This document shows, piece after piece, positions 8,682 to 16,250 of a DNA stretch of 64,000 bases. The position numbers were made by a program, and so were the translations under genes. Position 1 is the first letter of the stretch. The number at the start of each line of letters is the position of its first letter. The stretch covers positions 6,983-70,982 of the forward strand of contig VYDB01000015.1 of assembly GCA_009843635.1 (NCBI GenBank), given 5' to 3'. The notes beneath the pieces are model-generated. The model had not been told where the DNA came from and did not search any database. It saw only the letters and a program-made list of their open reading frames with translations. Source of the stretch: Gammaproteobacteria bacterium. Lineage in GTDB: Bacteria > Pseudomonadota > Gammaproteobacteria > Pseudomonadales > Azotimanducaceae.

Positions 8682-9811
8682 CGCTGCCCCAGGGATTTTT
8701 CGTAAACGGTGTAGCGCTTGCTGACCGCGCCGCCGATGCGCTCCATGATTGCCCGCATGCCGCTGTTGTCCTCCAGAATCCAGGAGGTTTCGCTGGTAAG
8801 AATGCCATGCCGAAGCCCCGCCTTGCCGGTTTTGTGGATGAGGCTCATCGCGACACCAGCGCCCAAGGGGCCCTCGTGCAGATGGCGGCGTACGCCCATC
8901 AACGGCACTCGCCCACTCGCGGGCAGCTTGACCTTCAGGCGCCACAGCAGCTTCAGCCAGCCCCAAGGCAGCAGACGACCGTTGAGGTCGGCAGTGGCTT
9001 CGTTGATGTTGGGCAGCATGACGATGAAGCCCACCGCTTCACTGTCGATTTCCGCCAGCCAGATTAGGTCGTTGGGCACCACCATCAGCAGCAGCCTGCC
9101 CAAGGCTTTGAATTCCCGTTCAGTGAACGGCACGAATCCCCAATTGCCCGACCAGGCGTCGTTGAATATGCTGCGCAGCCGCTCCAAATCCGCGGACTTT
9201 TGGGAGCGGTCAAAAGGGCGCAACCTGATGCGCCGTGCCAGTCGCTTGCGTTGCAGGGCTATTGCCCGCGGTTCGGGGTAGTCCGTGGCCGCCTCGTAGG
9301 CGAGCATGCGCTGGCAGGGCTGGTAGCCGAGGGCTTCGATGCGTTGGCAGTAATAGGGGCGGGCGTGGCCCATCATGATGTAGGGCGGGGTGTCGTAGCC
9401 TTCGGTGAGCAGCCCGATTTCCTGGTTGATGTTCAGGTTGATCGGGCCAATGATCCGCTGCATCCCCCGGTGGCGCAGCCAATCCTCGGCGGTCTCGAAC
9501 AGGGCATCGAAGAGGTCTTGGTCATCCTCGCCCTCGATCAGCCCAAAAAAGCCGGTCCCCTCGCCGTGTTGCGCCTGGTGCAAGGCATCGACCTGGGCGG
9601 TGATCCGGCCGACGGGCCGGCCGTTGCGCCGGGCGATCCAAGCCTGCCAATCCAGGTGGTCGAACACCGGCGATTTTGGGGAGAAGGCCATCAGGCGCTC
9701 CACCACCAAGGGCGGCCGCCAAGCGCCATCGTCCTTGTAGATGGGCCAAGGCACCTTGATGAACGCCTTGAGCAGGCGCTTGTTGGTCACCGGGACGATT
9801 TCTAGGGTCAA
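8678..9811 (-). CDS. GNAT-fold acyltransferase resembling bacterial ceramide synthase (bCerS/YghO family)
   Basis: A 377-residue protein made of a GNAT-like fold with long extensions. It has the segment GPINLNINQEIGLL followed by a DTPPYIMMGH block and a YY pair near residues 122-155, which is the hallmark, as I recall it, of the YghO-type family that contains Caulobacter bCerS (CCNA_01212), the enzyme that N-acylates the sphingoid base. It is often misnamed N-acetyltransferase or dATP pyrophosphohydrolase. TTG start at 9811 with GGAAG upstream. It is the first gene of the minus-strand lipid operon. No serine palmitoyltransferase gene is in this window, so its amine substrate is open. Confidence 0.72.
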   Translation of the reverse strand: MTLEIVPVTNKRLLKAFIKVPWPIYKDDGAWRPPLVVERLMAFSPKSPVFDHLDWQAWIARRNGRPVGRITAQVDALHQAQHGEGTGFFGLIEGEDDQDLFDALFETAEDWLRHRGMQRIIGPINLNINQEIGLLTEGYDTPPYIMMGHARPYYCQRIEALGYQPCQRMLAYEAATDYPEPRAIALQRKRLARRIRLRPFDRSQKSADLERLRSIFNDAWSGNWGFVPFTEREFKALGRLLLMVVPNDLIWLAEIDSEAVGFIVMLPNINEATADLNGRLLPWGWLKLLWRLKVKLPASGRVPLMGVRRHLHEGPLGAGVAMSLIHKTGKAGLRHGILTSETSWILEDNSGMRAIMERIGGAVSKRYTVYEKSLGQR

Positions 9812-9922
9812 GGTTCTTCCGTAACATCGCAGGCGCAGCGCATTCTACTCGGCTTGTGGGGCCTGCTCCCACTATCTGGGTTAAGCTAGGGGCTTCCTGG
9901 AAAGGGTTTGGGAGCGTGCCGG

Positions 9923-10813
9923 ATGACCCAGGCAGGGCATGCAAACATGGAGGTCACTCGGCTGGCCGGTGCCCTCGGCGCACAAGTGCGCGGCGTTGAT
10001 CTCGCCATGGCGGGCCCGGAACAGGCGGAGGCGATTCGCTCCCTGCTGCTTGAACACCTCGTGCTCTTCCTGCCTGGCCAGCGCATCACCGTCGATGAGC
10101 ACATCGCCTTCGGCCGTCACTTCGGCACCCTGGAGTCGCATCCCAACCTGAAGAACCCGTTCACGGATCGGGACGAACTCTTTGAACTCGCCGCCAGCCA
10201 CGGCGGCATCGCCGACGAGTGGCATACCGACCTGACCTTCCAGGAAAGGCCCGCGGTGATGTCGATACTGCACATGGTGAAGTGCCCGGAGACCGGCGGC
10301 GACACCCTATGGACCAGCCTTTACGCGGCTTTCGAGGAGCTGTCGCCTCCGATGCAGGATCTGTGCCTCGGCTTGACCGCCCTGCATGACGCAGCGCCCC
10401 ACAACCGACCGGACAGCATGATGGTGCATCCGGTGGTGCGGGAACACCCCGAAACCGGGCGCAAGGCGCTCTACGTCAACGAACACTTCACCCGGCGCAT
10501 CGTCGAGATGAGTGCCGGCGAAAGCGATGCGCTGCTGCGCTATCTCACCAATTGGGTGAAAAACCCGCGCTTCACCGTGCGCTACCGCTGGTCGGAGGGC
10601 ACCGTCGCGATCTGGGACAACCGCTGCACCCAGCACTTCGTGCTCAACGACTTCGACAGCGAGCGCATCATCCAACGGGTGACGGTGATAGGCGACCAGC
10701 CCCAAGGCGAGCCGCCGCGCTGGCCGCCTTGGCCGCGCCCGGAGCGGCTCTCCGCCGCCAGCCGCCACGACCGGCAGTTGTTCAGCTACCTGCGCCGGAA
10801 GGAGTCTGCGTAA
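9923..10813 (+). CDS. TauD/TfdA-family 2-oxoglutarate-dependent dioxygenase
   Basis: A 296-residue Fe(II)/2OG oxygenase. The metal triad is H101, D103 (WHTD) and H238 (TQH), and R252 is placed to bind 2-oxoglutarate. The N terminus (LAGALGAQVRGVDL) is typical for taurine/2,4-D dioxygenases and for alkylsulfatases such as AtsK. ATG 9923 or ATG 9947 could be the start. It is transcribed away from the lipid operon, and its 3' end overlaps the convergent glycosyltransferase gene by 32 bases. Substrate not predictable; a sulfonate, phenoxyacid or alkyl sulfate is typical. Confidence 0.88.
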   Translation: MTQAGHANMEVTRLAGALGAQVRGVDLAMAGPEQAEAIRSLLLEHLVLFLPGQRITVDEHIAFGRHFGTLESHPNLKNPFTDRDELFELAASHGGIADEWHTDLTFQERPAVMSILHMVKCPETGGDTLWTSLYAAFEELSPPMQDLCLGLTALHDAAPHNRPDSMMVHPVVREHPETGRKALYVNEHFTRRIVEMSAGESDALLRYLTNWVKNPRFTVRYRWSEGTVAIWDNRCTQHFVLNDFDSERIIQRVTVIGDQPQGEPPRWPPWPRPERLSAASRHDRQLFSYLRRKESA

Positions 10814-11924
10814 GGCTGGATGCCGTTTGCCGGCGATAGACGTAGAGGGATGACATCAGGAAATTGACTCCGCCGCCGAGGAAGAAGCCGCAGGTCAGCG
10901 CCAACAAGCGGTAGCGGTCGAAAAAGTCGGTCCAGCCGGTCAGGGCGAGGTAGGTGCCTAGGTTCACGCTGAGACCGGCTAGGCTGACGGCGACGAATTC
11001 GGCCCACTGCCGGGTCGGTGGGCGGTGCGGGTGTTCCCTGAAGGTGATGCGGCGATGCAGCGCCCAATTCCAGCTAGCGGCGGGCCAGAAGGATAGCGCC
11101 CGGGCCACTTGGTGATTGACGCCGGCCCACTGCAGGCCCAAGTAGAAAAGCACATCAACGAAGAAGCCACTGGCGCCGACGGCCGCAAACCAGAGCGCCC
11201 GCGCCCAGCCGCCGAAACGGTGCCGGTACAGGCGGTGCAGGTGCCGAGCGGTGTTGATCCACTGCCGGGCGTTCATCTTGCTGGTGCCCGTGGCGCGTTC
11301 CGAGAAGCCAATCGGCACTTCCTTGACCTGCAAGTCGCCACGCACCACGAGTTCCAAGGCGATCTTGTAGCCGATGGGCCGCAGTTGCTCTAAGTCGGGC
11401 AGGCGTCGGCGATCGGTGGCGAAGAAGCCGCTCATGGGGTCGGCGCAATGCGTGAGCGGCTGGGCCAGCAGGGTTGCCAAGCGGGAGGTCAGGAAGCGCC
11501 AAGGGCTCCAGGCGCGGTCCAGGGTGCCACCGGTGGCGTAGCGGCTGCCAAGCGCTAGATCGCAACCGTCTTCTTCCAACGCACGCAGCAGGTCGATGAT
11601 GCGTTCTGGAGGATGGGAGAGGTCGGCATCCATCACCACCAGGTGGTCGAACCGAGCGAGCCCGATGCCTTGCAGCACCGACAGTGAGAGGTCCCGGCTG
11701 GCCTCCCGGCGCACGGCCATGCGCACCGGCAGCCGCTTGGCCAGTTGCTGGGCGATGGCCTCGCTGCCGTCGTTGGAGTCGTCATCGACCAGCAGCAACT
11801 CCCAATTGATGCCGCTCTCCCCAAGCGCCTCGTTCAGGCGTTCAGCCAAGGCCGGAAGGTTCGCCGCCTCGCGAAACGTCGGCACCACGACGGACAGGGT
11901 GCGATGGGGGTGGGGGGTGCCCAC
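10782..11924 (-). CDS. GT2 glycosyltransferase fused to a GtrA-like membrane domain
   Basis: A 380-residue fusion. Residues ~8-235 are a dolichyl-phosphate-mannose synthase-like GT2 domain (VVVPTFREAANL, the LLVDDDSND nucleotide site, and MDADLSHPP with the DxD-like motif). Residues ~245-370 hold four hydrophobic helices of the GtrA type. Such fusions make a polyprenyl-phosphate sugar and probably help move it across the inner membrane for cell-surface glycosylation. The GTG start follows directly on the TAG of the aldo/keto reductase. No acceptor-specific transferase is adjacent. Confidence 0.87.
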   Translation of the reverse strand: MGTPHPHRTLSVVVPTFREAANLPALAERLNEALGESGINWELLLVDDDSNDGSEAIAQQLAKRLPVRMAVRREASRDLSLSVLQGIGLARFDHLVVMDADLSHPPERIIDLLRALEEDGCDLALGSRYATGGTLDRAWSPWRFLTSRLATLLAQPLTHCADPMSGFFATDRRRLPDLEQLRPIGYKIALELVVRGDLQVKEVPIGFSERATGTSKMNARQWINTARHLHRLYRHRFGGWARALWFAAVGASGFFVDVLFYLGLQWAGVNHQVARALSFWPAASWNWALHRRITFREHPHRPPTRQWAEFVAVSLAGLSVNLGTYLALTGWTDFFDRYRLLALTCGFFLGGGVNFLMSSLYVYRRQTASSLTQTPSGAGS

Positions 11925-12824
11925 CTATCCTGCTGGCGCCAGGATCACCTCATCGGATTCGCCGCGGACGAACAGGGGTGCCATGCCGTGCTCCGCCACG
12001 TCCTGGTCCATCGCCTCCGCCGTGGGCGGTTCGATCGGCTCGCTGGCGGCCTCGAGAATCGGGCGCAACAGGGTGGCGTCGCTGGAACTGTTGAGAAACA
12101 GCCCCGGCTCGGCGAGTACGAAATGCACGGCGCGGCGCAGGGCGGCAGGCTCCCTGAGCGGCATGTACCAAGAGAAATGGGGGTCCGAGTCGGCGTCCTG
12201 CCAACGCCGCCGCGCCACCGACTTGATGGTCTGCATGGCCACGTTGCGGCCCCGGCAAAGCGCCTGCAGGCGCCTGAAGTCCGCAGCATAGACGGGTTGG
12301 CTCATCATGGTGTGGTTATAGGGCAGCAGCACCGAGTCAAAGGGAAAGCGCCCAAGGCTCTGCAAGTGCCGCTCCGCCACCCAGGTGCCGTGGCCGGTGA
12401 CGCCGATGAAGCGCACTAGGCCTTCCGCCTTCGCCTGCGTTAGGGCTTCGAGCGCGCCGCCCGGGCCGAGGGCGGTCTGCCATTCCTCCTGATCCACTAG
12501 GTTGTGCATCTGCACCAGGTCGATTTGCGCAACGCCCAGCCGCTCCAGGGATTGGTGCAGTTGCGTCCGCGCGTCAGCGGCGCTGCGTTGATGGGTCTTG
12601 GTGGCGAGAAAGAATTCGGAACGATGCTGGCGCAGAAAGGGGGCAAGCCGCAGTTCGGAATCGCCGTAGCTGGCCGCGGTGTCGATGTGGTTGACGCCGA
12701 ATTCAAGCAGGATGTCCAAGGTCTTGTCGGCCCGCTCCTGGCGCATCGCGCCGAGCGCCGCCGCGCCGAAGATGATGCGGCTGCTCGCATGGCCGGTGCC
12801 GCCGAAGGGTATGCGTTCAATCAT
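11925..12824 (-). CDS. Aldo/keto reductase
   Basis: A 299-residue NADPH-type aldo/keto reductase of the (beta/alpha)8 class. The catalytic tetrad is visible as D48 and Y53 (HIDTAASYGD), K76 (ATKTH) and H107 (QMHN). It lacks a signal peptide and Fe-S cysteines, unlike the second aldo/keto reductase of this block at 14437-15654. It lies 13 bases downstream of larE and abuts the glycosyltransferase gene, so it may belong to the larB-larE operon. The substrate is unknown. Confidence 0.86.
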   Translation of the reverse strand: MIERIPFGGTGHASSRIIFGAAALGAMRQERADKTLDILLEFGVNHIDTAASYGDSELRLAPFLRQHRSEFFLATKTHQRSAADARTQLHQSLERLGVAQIDLVQMHNLVDQEEWQTALGPGGALEALTQAKAEGLVRFIGVTGHGTWVAERHLQSLGRFPFDSVLLPYNHTMMSQPVYAADFRRLQALCRGRNVAMQTIKSVARRRWQDADSDPHFSWYMPLREPAALRRAVHFVLAEPGLFLNSSSDATLLRPILEAASEPIEPPTAEAMDQDVAEHGMAPLFVRGESDEVILAPAG

Positions 12825-12837
12825 GAGTGTGTTTTGC

Positions 12838-13677
12838 CTACTTGATGTTGATCGCCTTGATGATGCCTTCGTTCATTGATCCGGAGCGGAAGGCGCCGAG
12901 GTCCAAGGCAACGAAGCGGTAACCGCAAGCCTGGACCTCGGCTTGCAGCGTATCGCGCAGTTCCAGCGCGCGCCCAAGCTCGTCGGCGCCAATCTCCAGG
13001 CGGGCCACGTCCTCGTGGTGGCGAACCCTGAATTCAACGAAGCCGAGCCGGGCCAGGCACTCCTCGGCCCGCTCCACTTGGGCAAGCCGTTCGGCGTTGA
13101 TCGACGCGCCGTAGGGGAAGCGGCTCGACAGGCAGGCGGACTGGGGTTTCGCGGCATTGTCGAGGCCAAGATGGGCGGCCAGGGCACGAACCCCGGCCTT
13201 GTCCACGCGGGCCTCCACCAAGGGCGAGCGGACGGCGAAGTCCTCGGCGGCGATGAGGCCCGGCCGATGGTCGCCAAGGTCGTCGGTGTTGGTGCCGTTG
13301 AGAATTTCGGCGAAGCCCTCTTGCCGGGCGATGTCCGCCAGCGCCGTGTACAGGGAGGTCTTGCAGTGGAAGCAGCGATTGACCGGGTTGGCGCGGTAAT
13401 CGGGTTTGCTGAGCTCGTCGGTGACGATCACCCGATGGCGCATGCCCCATTCCTCGGCCAGCCGTTTGGCTAGGCTCAAGTCGGAGCGCTTGAGGCTGGC
13501 GCTGCCGGACGTGACCGCCAAGGCCTTGGCGCCAAGCACCTCGGCGGCAAGAAAAGCGACCAAGGAACTGTCCACGCCGCCGGAGTAGGCGACCAAGGCG
13601 CTGTCCATCGCCCCCAGGCTGGCCCTAAGGGCATCGAGCTTGGCGGTGAGTTCGCCGGAAAGCGGTTGCGGTGCCAC
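12838..13677 (-). CDS. larE: LarE: ATP-dependent sulfur transferase of nickel-pincer cofactor synthesis
   Basis: A 279-residue PP-loop ATPase (SGGVDSS, residues 32-38) that adenylates and thiolates the pyridinium dicarboxylate mononucleotide intermediate of the nickel-pincer nucleotide. The conserved cysteine of ACLSSRFPYG is C182, and there is an extra CxxC pair, C102 and C105 (NRCFHC). Three cysteines in these positions fit the [4Fe-4S]-dependent LarE type described for Thermotoga, in contrast to the single sacrificial cysteine of Lactiplantibacillus LarE. The start is GTG 13677, 2 bases after the larB stop; a longer open frame upstream is a shadow of larB. Confidence 0.92.
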   Translation of the reverse strand: MAPQPLSGELTAKLDALRASLGAMDSALVAYSGGVDSSLVAFLAAEVLGAKALAVTSGSASLKRSDLSLAKRLAEEWGMRHRVIVTDELSKPDYRANPVNRCFHCKTSLYTALADIARQEGFAEILNGTNTDDLGDHRPGLIAAEDFAVRSPLVEARVDKAGVRALAAHLGLDNAAKPQSACLSSRFPYGASINAERLAQVERAEECLARLGFVEFRVRHHEDVARLEIGADELGRALELRDTLQAEVQACGYRFVALDLGAFRSGSMNEGIIKAINIK

Positions 13678-13679
13678 GA

Positions 13680-14432
13680 TCAAAGCCGATTGATCTTGTG
13701 GGCCAGGTAGCCGGCGCCGAAGCCGTTGTCGATGTTGACCACGGCGAGGCCCGCCGCGCAGCTCGACAGCATGCCCAGCAGGGCGGTGACGCCGCCGAAG
13801 GCAGCCCCGTAGCCCACGCTGGTGGGTACGCTGATGACCGGTGCCTCCACCAAGCCGCCGACCACGCTGGGCAAGGCGCCCTCCATGCCGGCCACGACGA
13901 TCACCACCCGCGCTTGGCGAATCTCGTCGAGCCGGGCCAGCAATCGGTGCAGGCCGGAGACTCCCACGTCGCGAATGCGCAGCACCGGGTTGCCGTAGAA
14001 GGCGGCGGTGACCGCCGCTTCCTCCGCCACCGGCGCATCCGATGTGCCGGCGGTGATGACCGCGATCAAGGTATCGGCACCGGCAGGCTCCTGAACGGTG
14101 GCGGTGATGGCCGATGCCGCTTCGTGATAGCGGGCGCATGCCGTGCGTTCAAGCACCTGCTCATAAGCCTCCGGGGTGGTTCGGGTGACCAGGGCGTTTT
14201 GTCCTGCCCCCACCAAGGCTTCGACCAAATCGGCGACCTCCGCCGCGCTCTTGCCCGCCCCGTAGATCACCTCCGAGGCGCCGGTGCGCGCCAAGCGGTC
14301 GCTATCGAGGGTCGAATGGCCGCCACTCGGTTGGCCAACATTCTGGTAGAAGGACGCACGAATCCGGTGGCTCGCCTCGTCAGCCTCGATCGCGCCGTCC
14401 TTGAAAGCGGCCAGAATGTCGTCCAGCGCCAT
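13680..14432 (-). CDS. larB: LarB: pyridinium-3,5-dicarboxylate mononucleotide synthase
   Basis: A 250-residue LarB protein that carboxylates and hydrolyses nicotinic acid adenine dinucleotide, the first step of nickel-pincer nucleotide synthesis. The PurE-like C-terminal half is clear (TAGTSDAPVAEEA, VAGMEGALPSVV, PTSVGYGA, NIDNGFGAGY). ATG 14432 lies 4 bases after the stop of the Fe-S aldo/keto reductase, so the two are co-transcribed. Neither the nickel insertase LarC nor the racemase LarA is in the window, although all three maturation proteins are needed in known pathways. Confidence 0.94.
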   Translation of the reverse strand: MALDDILAAFKDGAIEADEASHRIRASFYQNVGQPSGGHSTLDSDRLARTGASEVIYGAGKSAAEVADLVEALVGAGQNALVTRTTPEAYEQVLERTACARYHEAASAITATVQEPAGADTLIAVITAGTSDAPVAEEAAVTAAFYGNPVLRIRDVGVSGLHRLLARLDEIRQARVVIVVAGMEGALPSVVGGLVEAPVISVPTSVGYGAAFGGVTALLGMLSSCAAGLAVVNIDNGFGAGYLAHKINRL

Positions 14433-14436
14433 GCCT

Positions 14437-15654
14437 TCAGGCCAGCATCCGATGCGTGGGCGCGCAGAGTTCGGCGATGGGCAGCCCGTGGCTGCAGGCG
14501 TCTTGGCAGGGCGCCCCGCTGCAGCCGAGGCAAGGGCTGGCGTTGACCTCGAGTTGGGCGTACTCGCGGCGGGCGAAGTCCAAGTCCTGGTAGTCCGTGG
14601 CGTACATGCGGGTGCGCAGCACGTCGGAGATGGGCACGTCGAACGGGCAAGCGCCGGCACAGTCGTTGCAGCCCTGCTGGCAGTAGCTCGCGCCGTTCAG
14701 GGCGGCGTAGCGGCGCAACAGCGCCGTATCGCCGGCAGCCAAGGTCTGCCAGGCCGACGCGCCGAGGAATTCGTCGATCTTGGCCGTTGAGGTCATGGAG
14801 ATGACCAAGGCGTCAACATTGGGCTGGGAGAGCGTCCAGCGGAATGCCGCCTGGGCGAATGAGGCGCCGTCCCGCTCGTAGGGCCGCATGTCGTTCAGGC
14901 GTGCGCCCATCAGGCACTTCATGGCGATGACGCCGACGTCGAGTTGCTTGGCGCGGCGCAAGGCCCGCGGCAGTTGCGGGTGCCGGGCGACGAGATCGAA
15001 GCCCCGCGTGAAGCGCTCGTGGAACTCGGGATCCTGGCCAAAGTTGAGGGAGACCAGCACCACGTCCACCATGTCTTTGTCGAAGGCGTGGTCGAGGCAT
15101 TCCACCAAGCGCCCCGCATGCCCGGACATTCCGGTGAAGCGGATCTTGCCCTGCTGCTTGGCTCGCTCGCAAAACTCGAACCACTCGGGATTGTCGAGCC
15201 GGGCGGGGTCGTTGACGGCGTGGTTGAAGTAGATGTCCACATGGTCGGTTTGCAGGCGCCTTAGGCTGCCCTCCAGTTCGCCCATGATCCGTTCCTTGGA
15301 CGCGCCTGCCGAGGCGACGGTCTTGGAGGCGATGATGGCGCGCTCCCGCTGGCCCTTGAGCACGTTGCCAATCACCCGTTCCGATTCGCCGCCGGTGTAG
15401 CCTTCGGCGGTGTCGAAGTAGTTGACGCCCTTGTCAAGGGCATGGCGGACCAAGTCTTCCCCGCCTAGGCGCAACCGGCTGGAGCCGAAGGAAACATCGG
15501 AGATTTTGAGCCCAGTGCGGCCCAGCGTCACGTAGCGCCGCACTCGGTTGGCGGCATCCGCCTCCCGAACCGCCGCCTGGGGCAGCACCGGCGTCATGGC
15601 CGCGGCGCCGGTGCCGACGACGCCCGCCTTCAGGAATTGCCTGCGCGACTTCAC
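14437..15654 (-). CDS. Tat-exported aldo/keto reductase with C-terminal 2[4Fe-4S] ferredoxin-like domain
   Basis: A 405-residue protein. Residues 1-29 are a Tat signal (SRRQFLKAG). Residues ~40-315 form an aldo/keto reductase barrel with D81, Y86, K111 and H145 as the tetrad. The C-terminal part carries eight cysteines in two groups, C325/C329/C332/C336 and C375/C378/C383/C387, fitting two [4Fe-4S] clusters. GTG 15654 is chosen because GGGAGG precedes it at a good distance. It heads the operon with larB, larE and a second aldo/keto reductase. Export plus Fe-S clusters suggests electron exchange with a quinone or cytochrome chain, not NADPH alone. Confidence 0.87.
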   Translation of the reverse strand: MKSRRQFLKAGVVGTGAAAMTPVLPQAAVREADAANRVRRYVTLGRTGLKISDVSFGSSRLRLGGEDLVRHALDKGVNYFDTAEGYTGGESERVIGNVLKGQRERAIIASKTVASAGASKERIMGELEGSLRRLQTDHVDIYFNHAVNDPARLDNPEWFEFCERAKQQGKIRFTGMSGHAGRLVECLDHAFDKDMVDVVLVSLNFGQDPEFHERFTRGFDLVARHPQLPRALRRAKQLDVGVIAMKCLMGARLNDMRPYERDGASFAQAAFRWTLSQPNVDALVISMTSTAKIDEFLGASAWQTLAAGDTALLRRYAALNGASYCQQGCNDCAGACPFDVPISDVLRTRMYATDYQDLDFARREYAQLEVNASPCLGCSGAPCQDACSHGLPIAELCAPTHRMLA

Positions 15655-15731
15655 GTTGCATCCTCCCGCCAATGGCCTATTGGTCCATCATACCCTCTAA
15701 CGCGCCTAGTCGGCATTGCGCTGTGAAATCT

Positions 15732-15751
15732 GCAAAAATGCCGGTTTTTGC
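15732..15751. promoter_or_regulatory. Inverted repeat in the divergent promoter region
   Basis: GCAAAAA (15732-15738) and TTTTTGC (15745-15751) form a perfect 7+7 inverted repeat around 6 bases, ending just before the GGAGGAG Shine-Dalgarno of the rhodanese gene. It lies between the divergent Fe-S aldo/keto reductase and rhodanese genes, a position that suits an operator, but a short hairpin over the ribosome site is equally possible. Confidence 0.4.
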
Positions 15752-15765
15752 GGAGGAGCCGAGTT

Positions 15766-16194
15766 GTGGGCATCAAGTCCATTTTTGCCACTGTTGGGGA
15801 GATCAAGCAAGGCATTGAAAACCTCTCCATCGAGGCGTTGAAGCAGGAGCTGGCGGAGCGGGACGATCTGCTGCTGGTTGACGTGCGGGAGATCCAGGAA
15901 TACGTGGACCTAGGCGCGATTCCCGGCGCCCGCCACGCGCCCCGGGGGATGCTGGAATTCTGGGCCGACCCGGAAAGCCCCTACTTTCGGGACTACTTCA
16001 CCCCGGAGGCCCGCATCGTCGTCTATTGCGCCGCCGGCGGGCGCTCCGCCTTGGCGGCCAAGGCGCTGCTCGACATGGGCTATCCGGACGTCGCCCACTT
16101 GGAGCCCGGCTTCAACGGCTGGGCCAAGGCTGGCGAAGCAGTGCAGGAAACCGCCTCAGCCAGCCGCTGGATGCGCAAGCCCAAGGCGGAGTAG
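15766..16194 (+). CDS. Single-domain rhodanese-like sulfurtransferase
   Basis: A 142-residue cytosolic rhodanese domain. The active-site loop is CAAGGRS with C88 as the persulfide-carrying cysteine. The GTG start is set by a strong GGAGGAG eight bases upstream; the open frame extends further only through a TTG. It is the first gene of a plus-strand run that includes the SelD fusion. Rhodaneses deliver sulfur (or selenium) for thiolation, but nothing in the sequence gives the acceptor. Confidence 0.9.
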   Translation: MGIKSIFATVGEIKQGIENLSIEALKQELAERDDLLLVDVREIQEYVDLGAIPGARHAPRGMLEFWADPESPYFRDYFTPEARIVVYCAAGGRSALAAKALLDMGYPDVAHLEPGFNGWAKAGEAVQETASASRWMRKPKAE

Positions 16195-16250
16195 TCAGCT
16201 CCTCAAGCGGGTTACAATCTTTTTTTTGCCGCCGAACAGGAAGATTGCGC

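Noticed and set aside
12838-14139. An apparent long larE fused to upstream sequence
   Set aside because: The extra N-terminal part is larB DNA read in another frame; LarB and LarE are separate, with a stop and a GTG start 2 bases apart.
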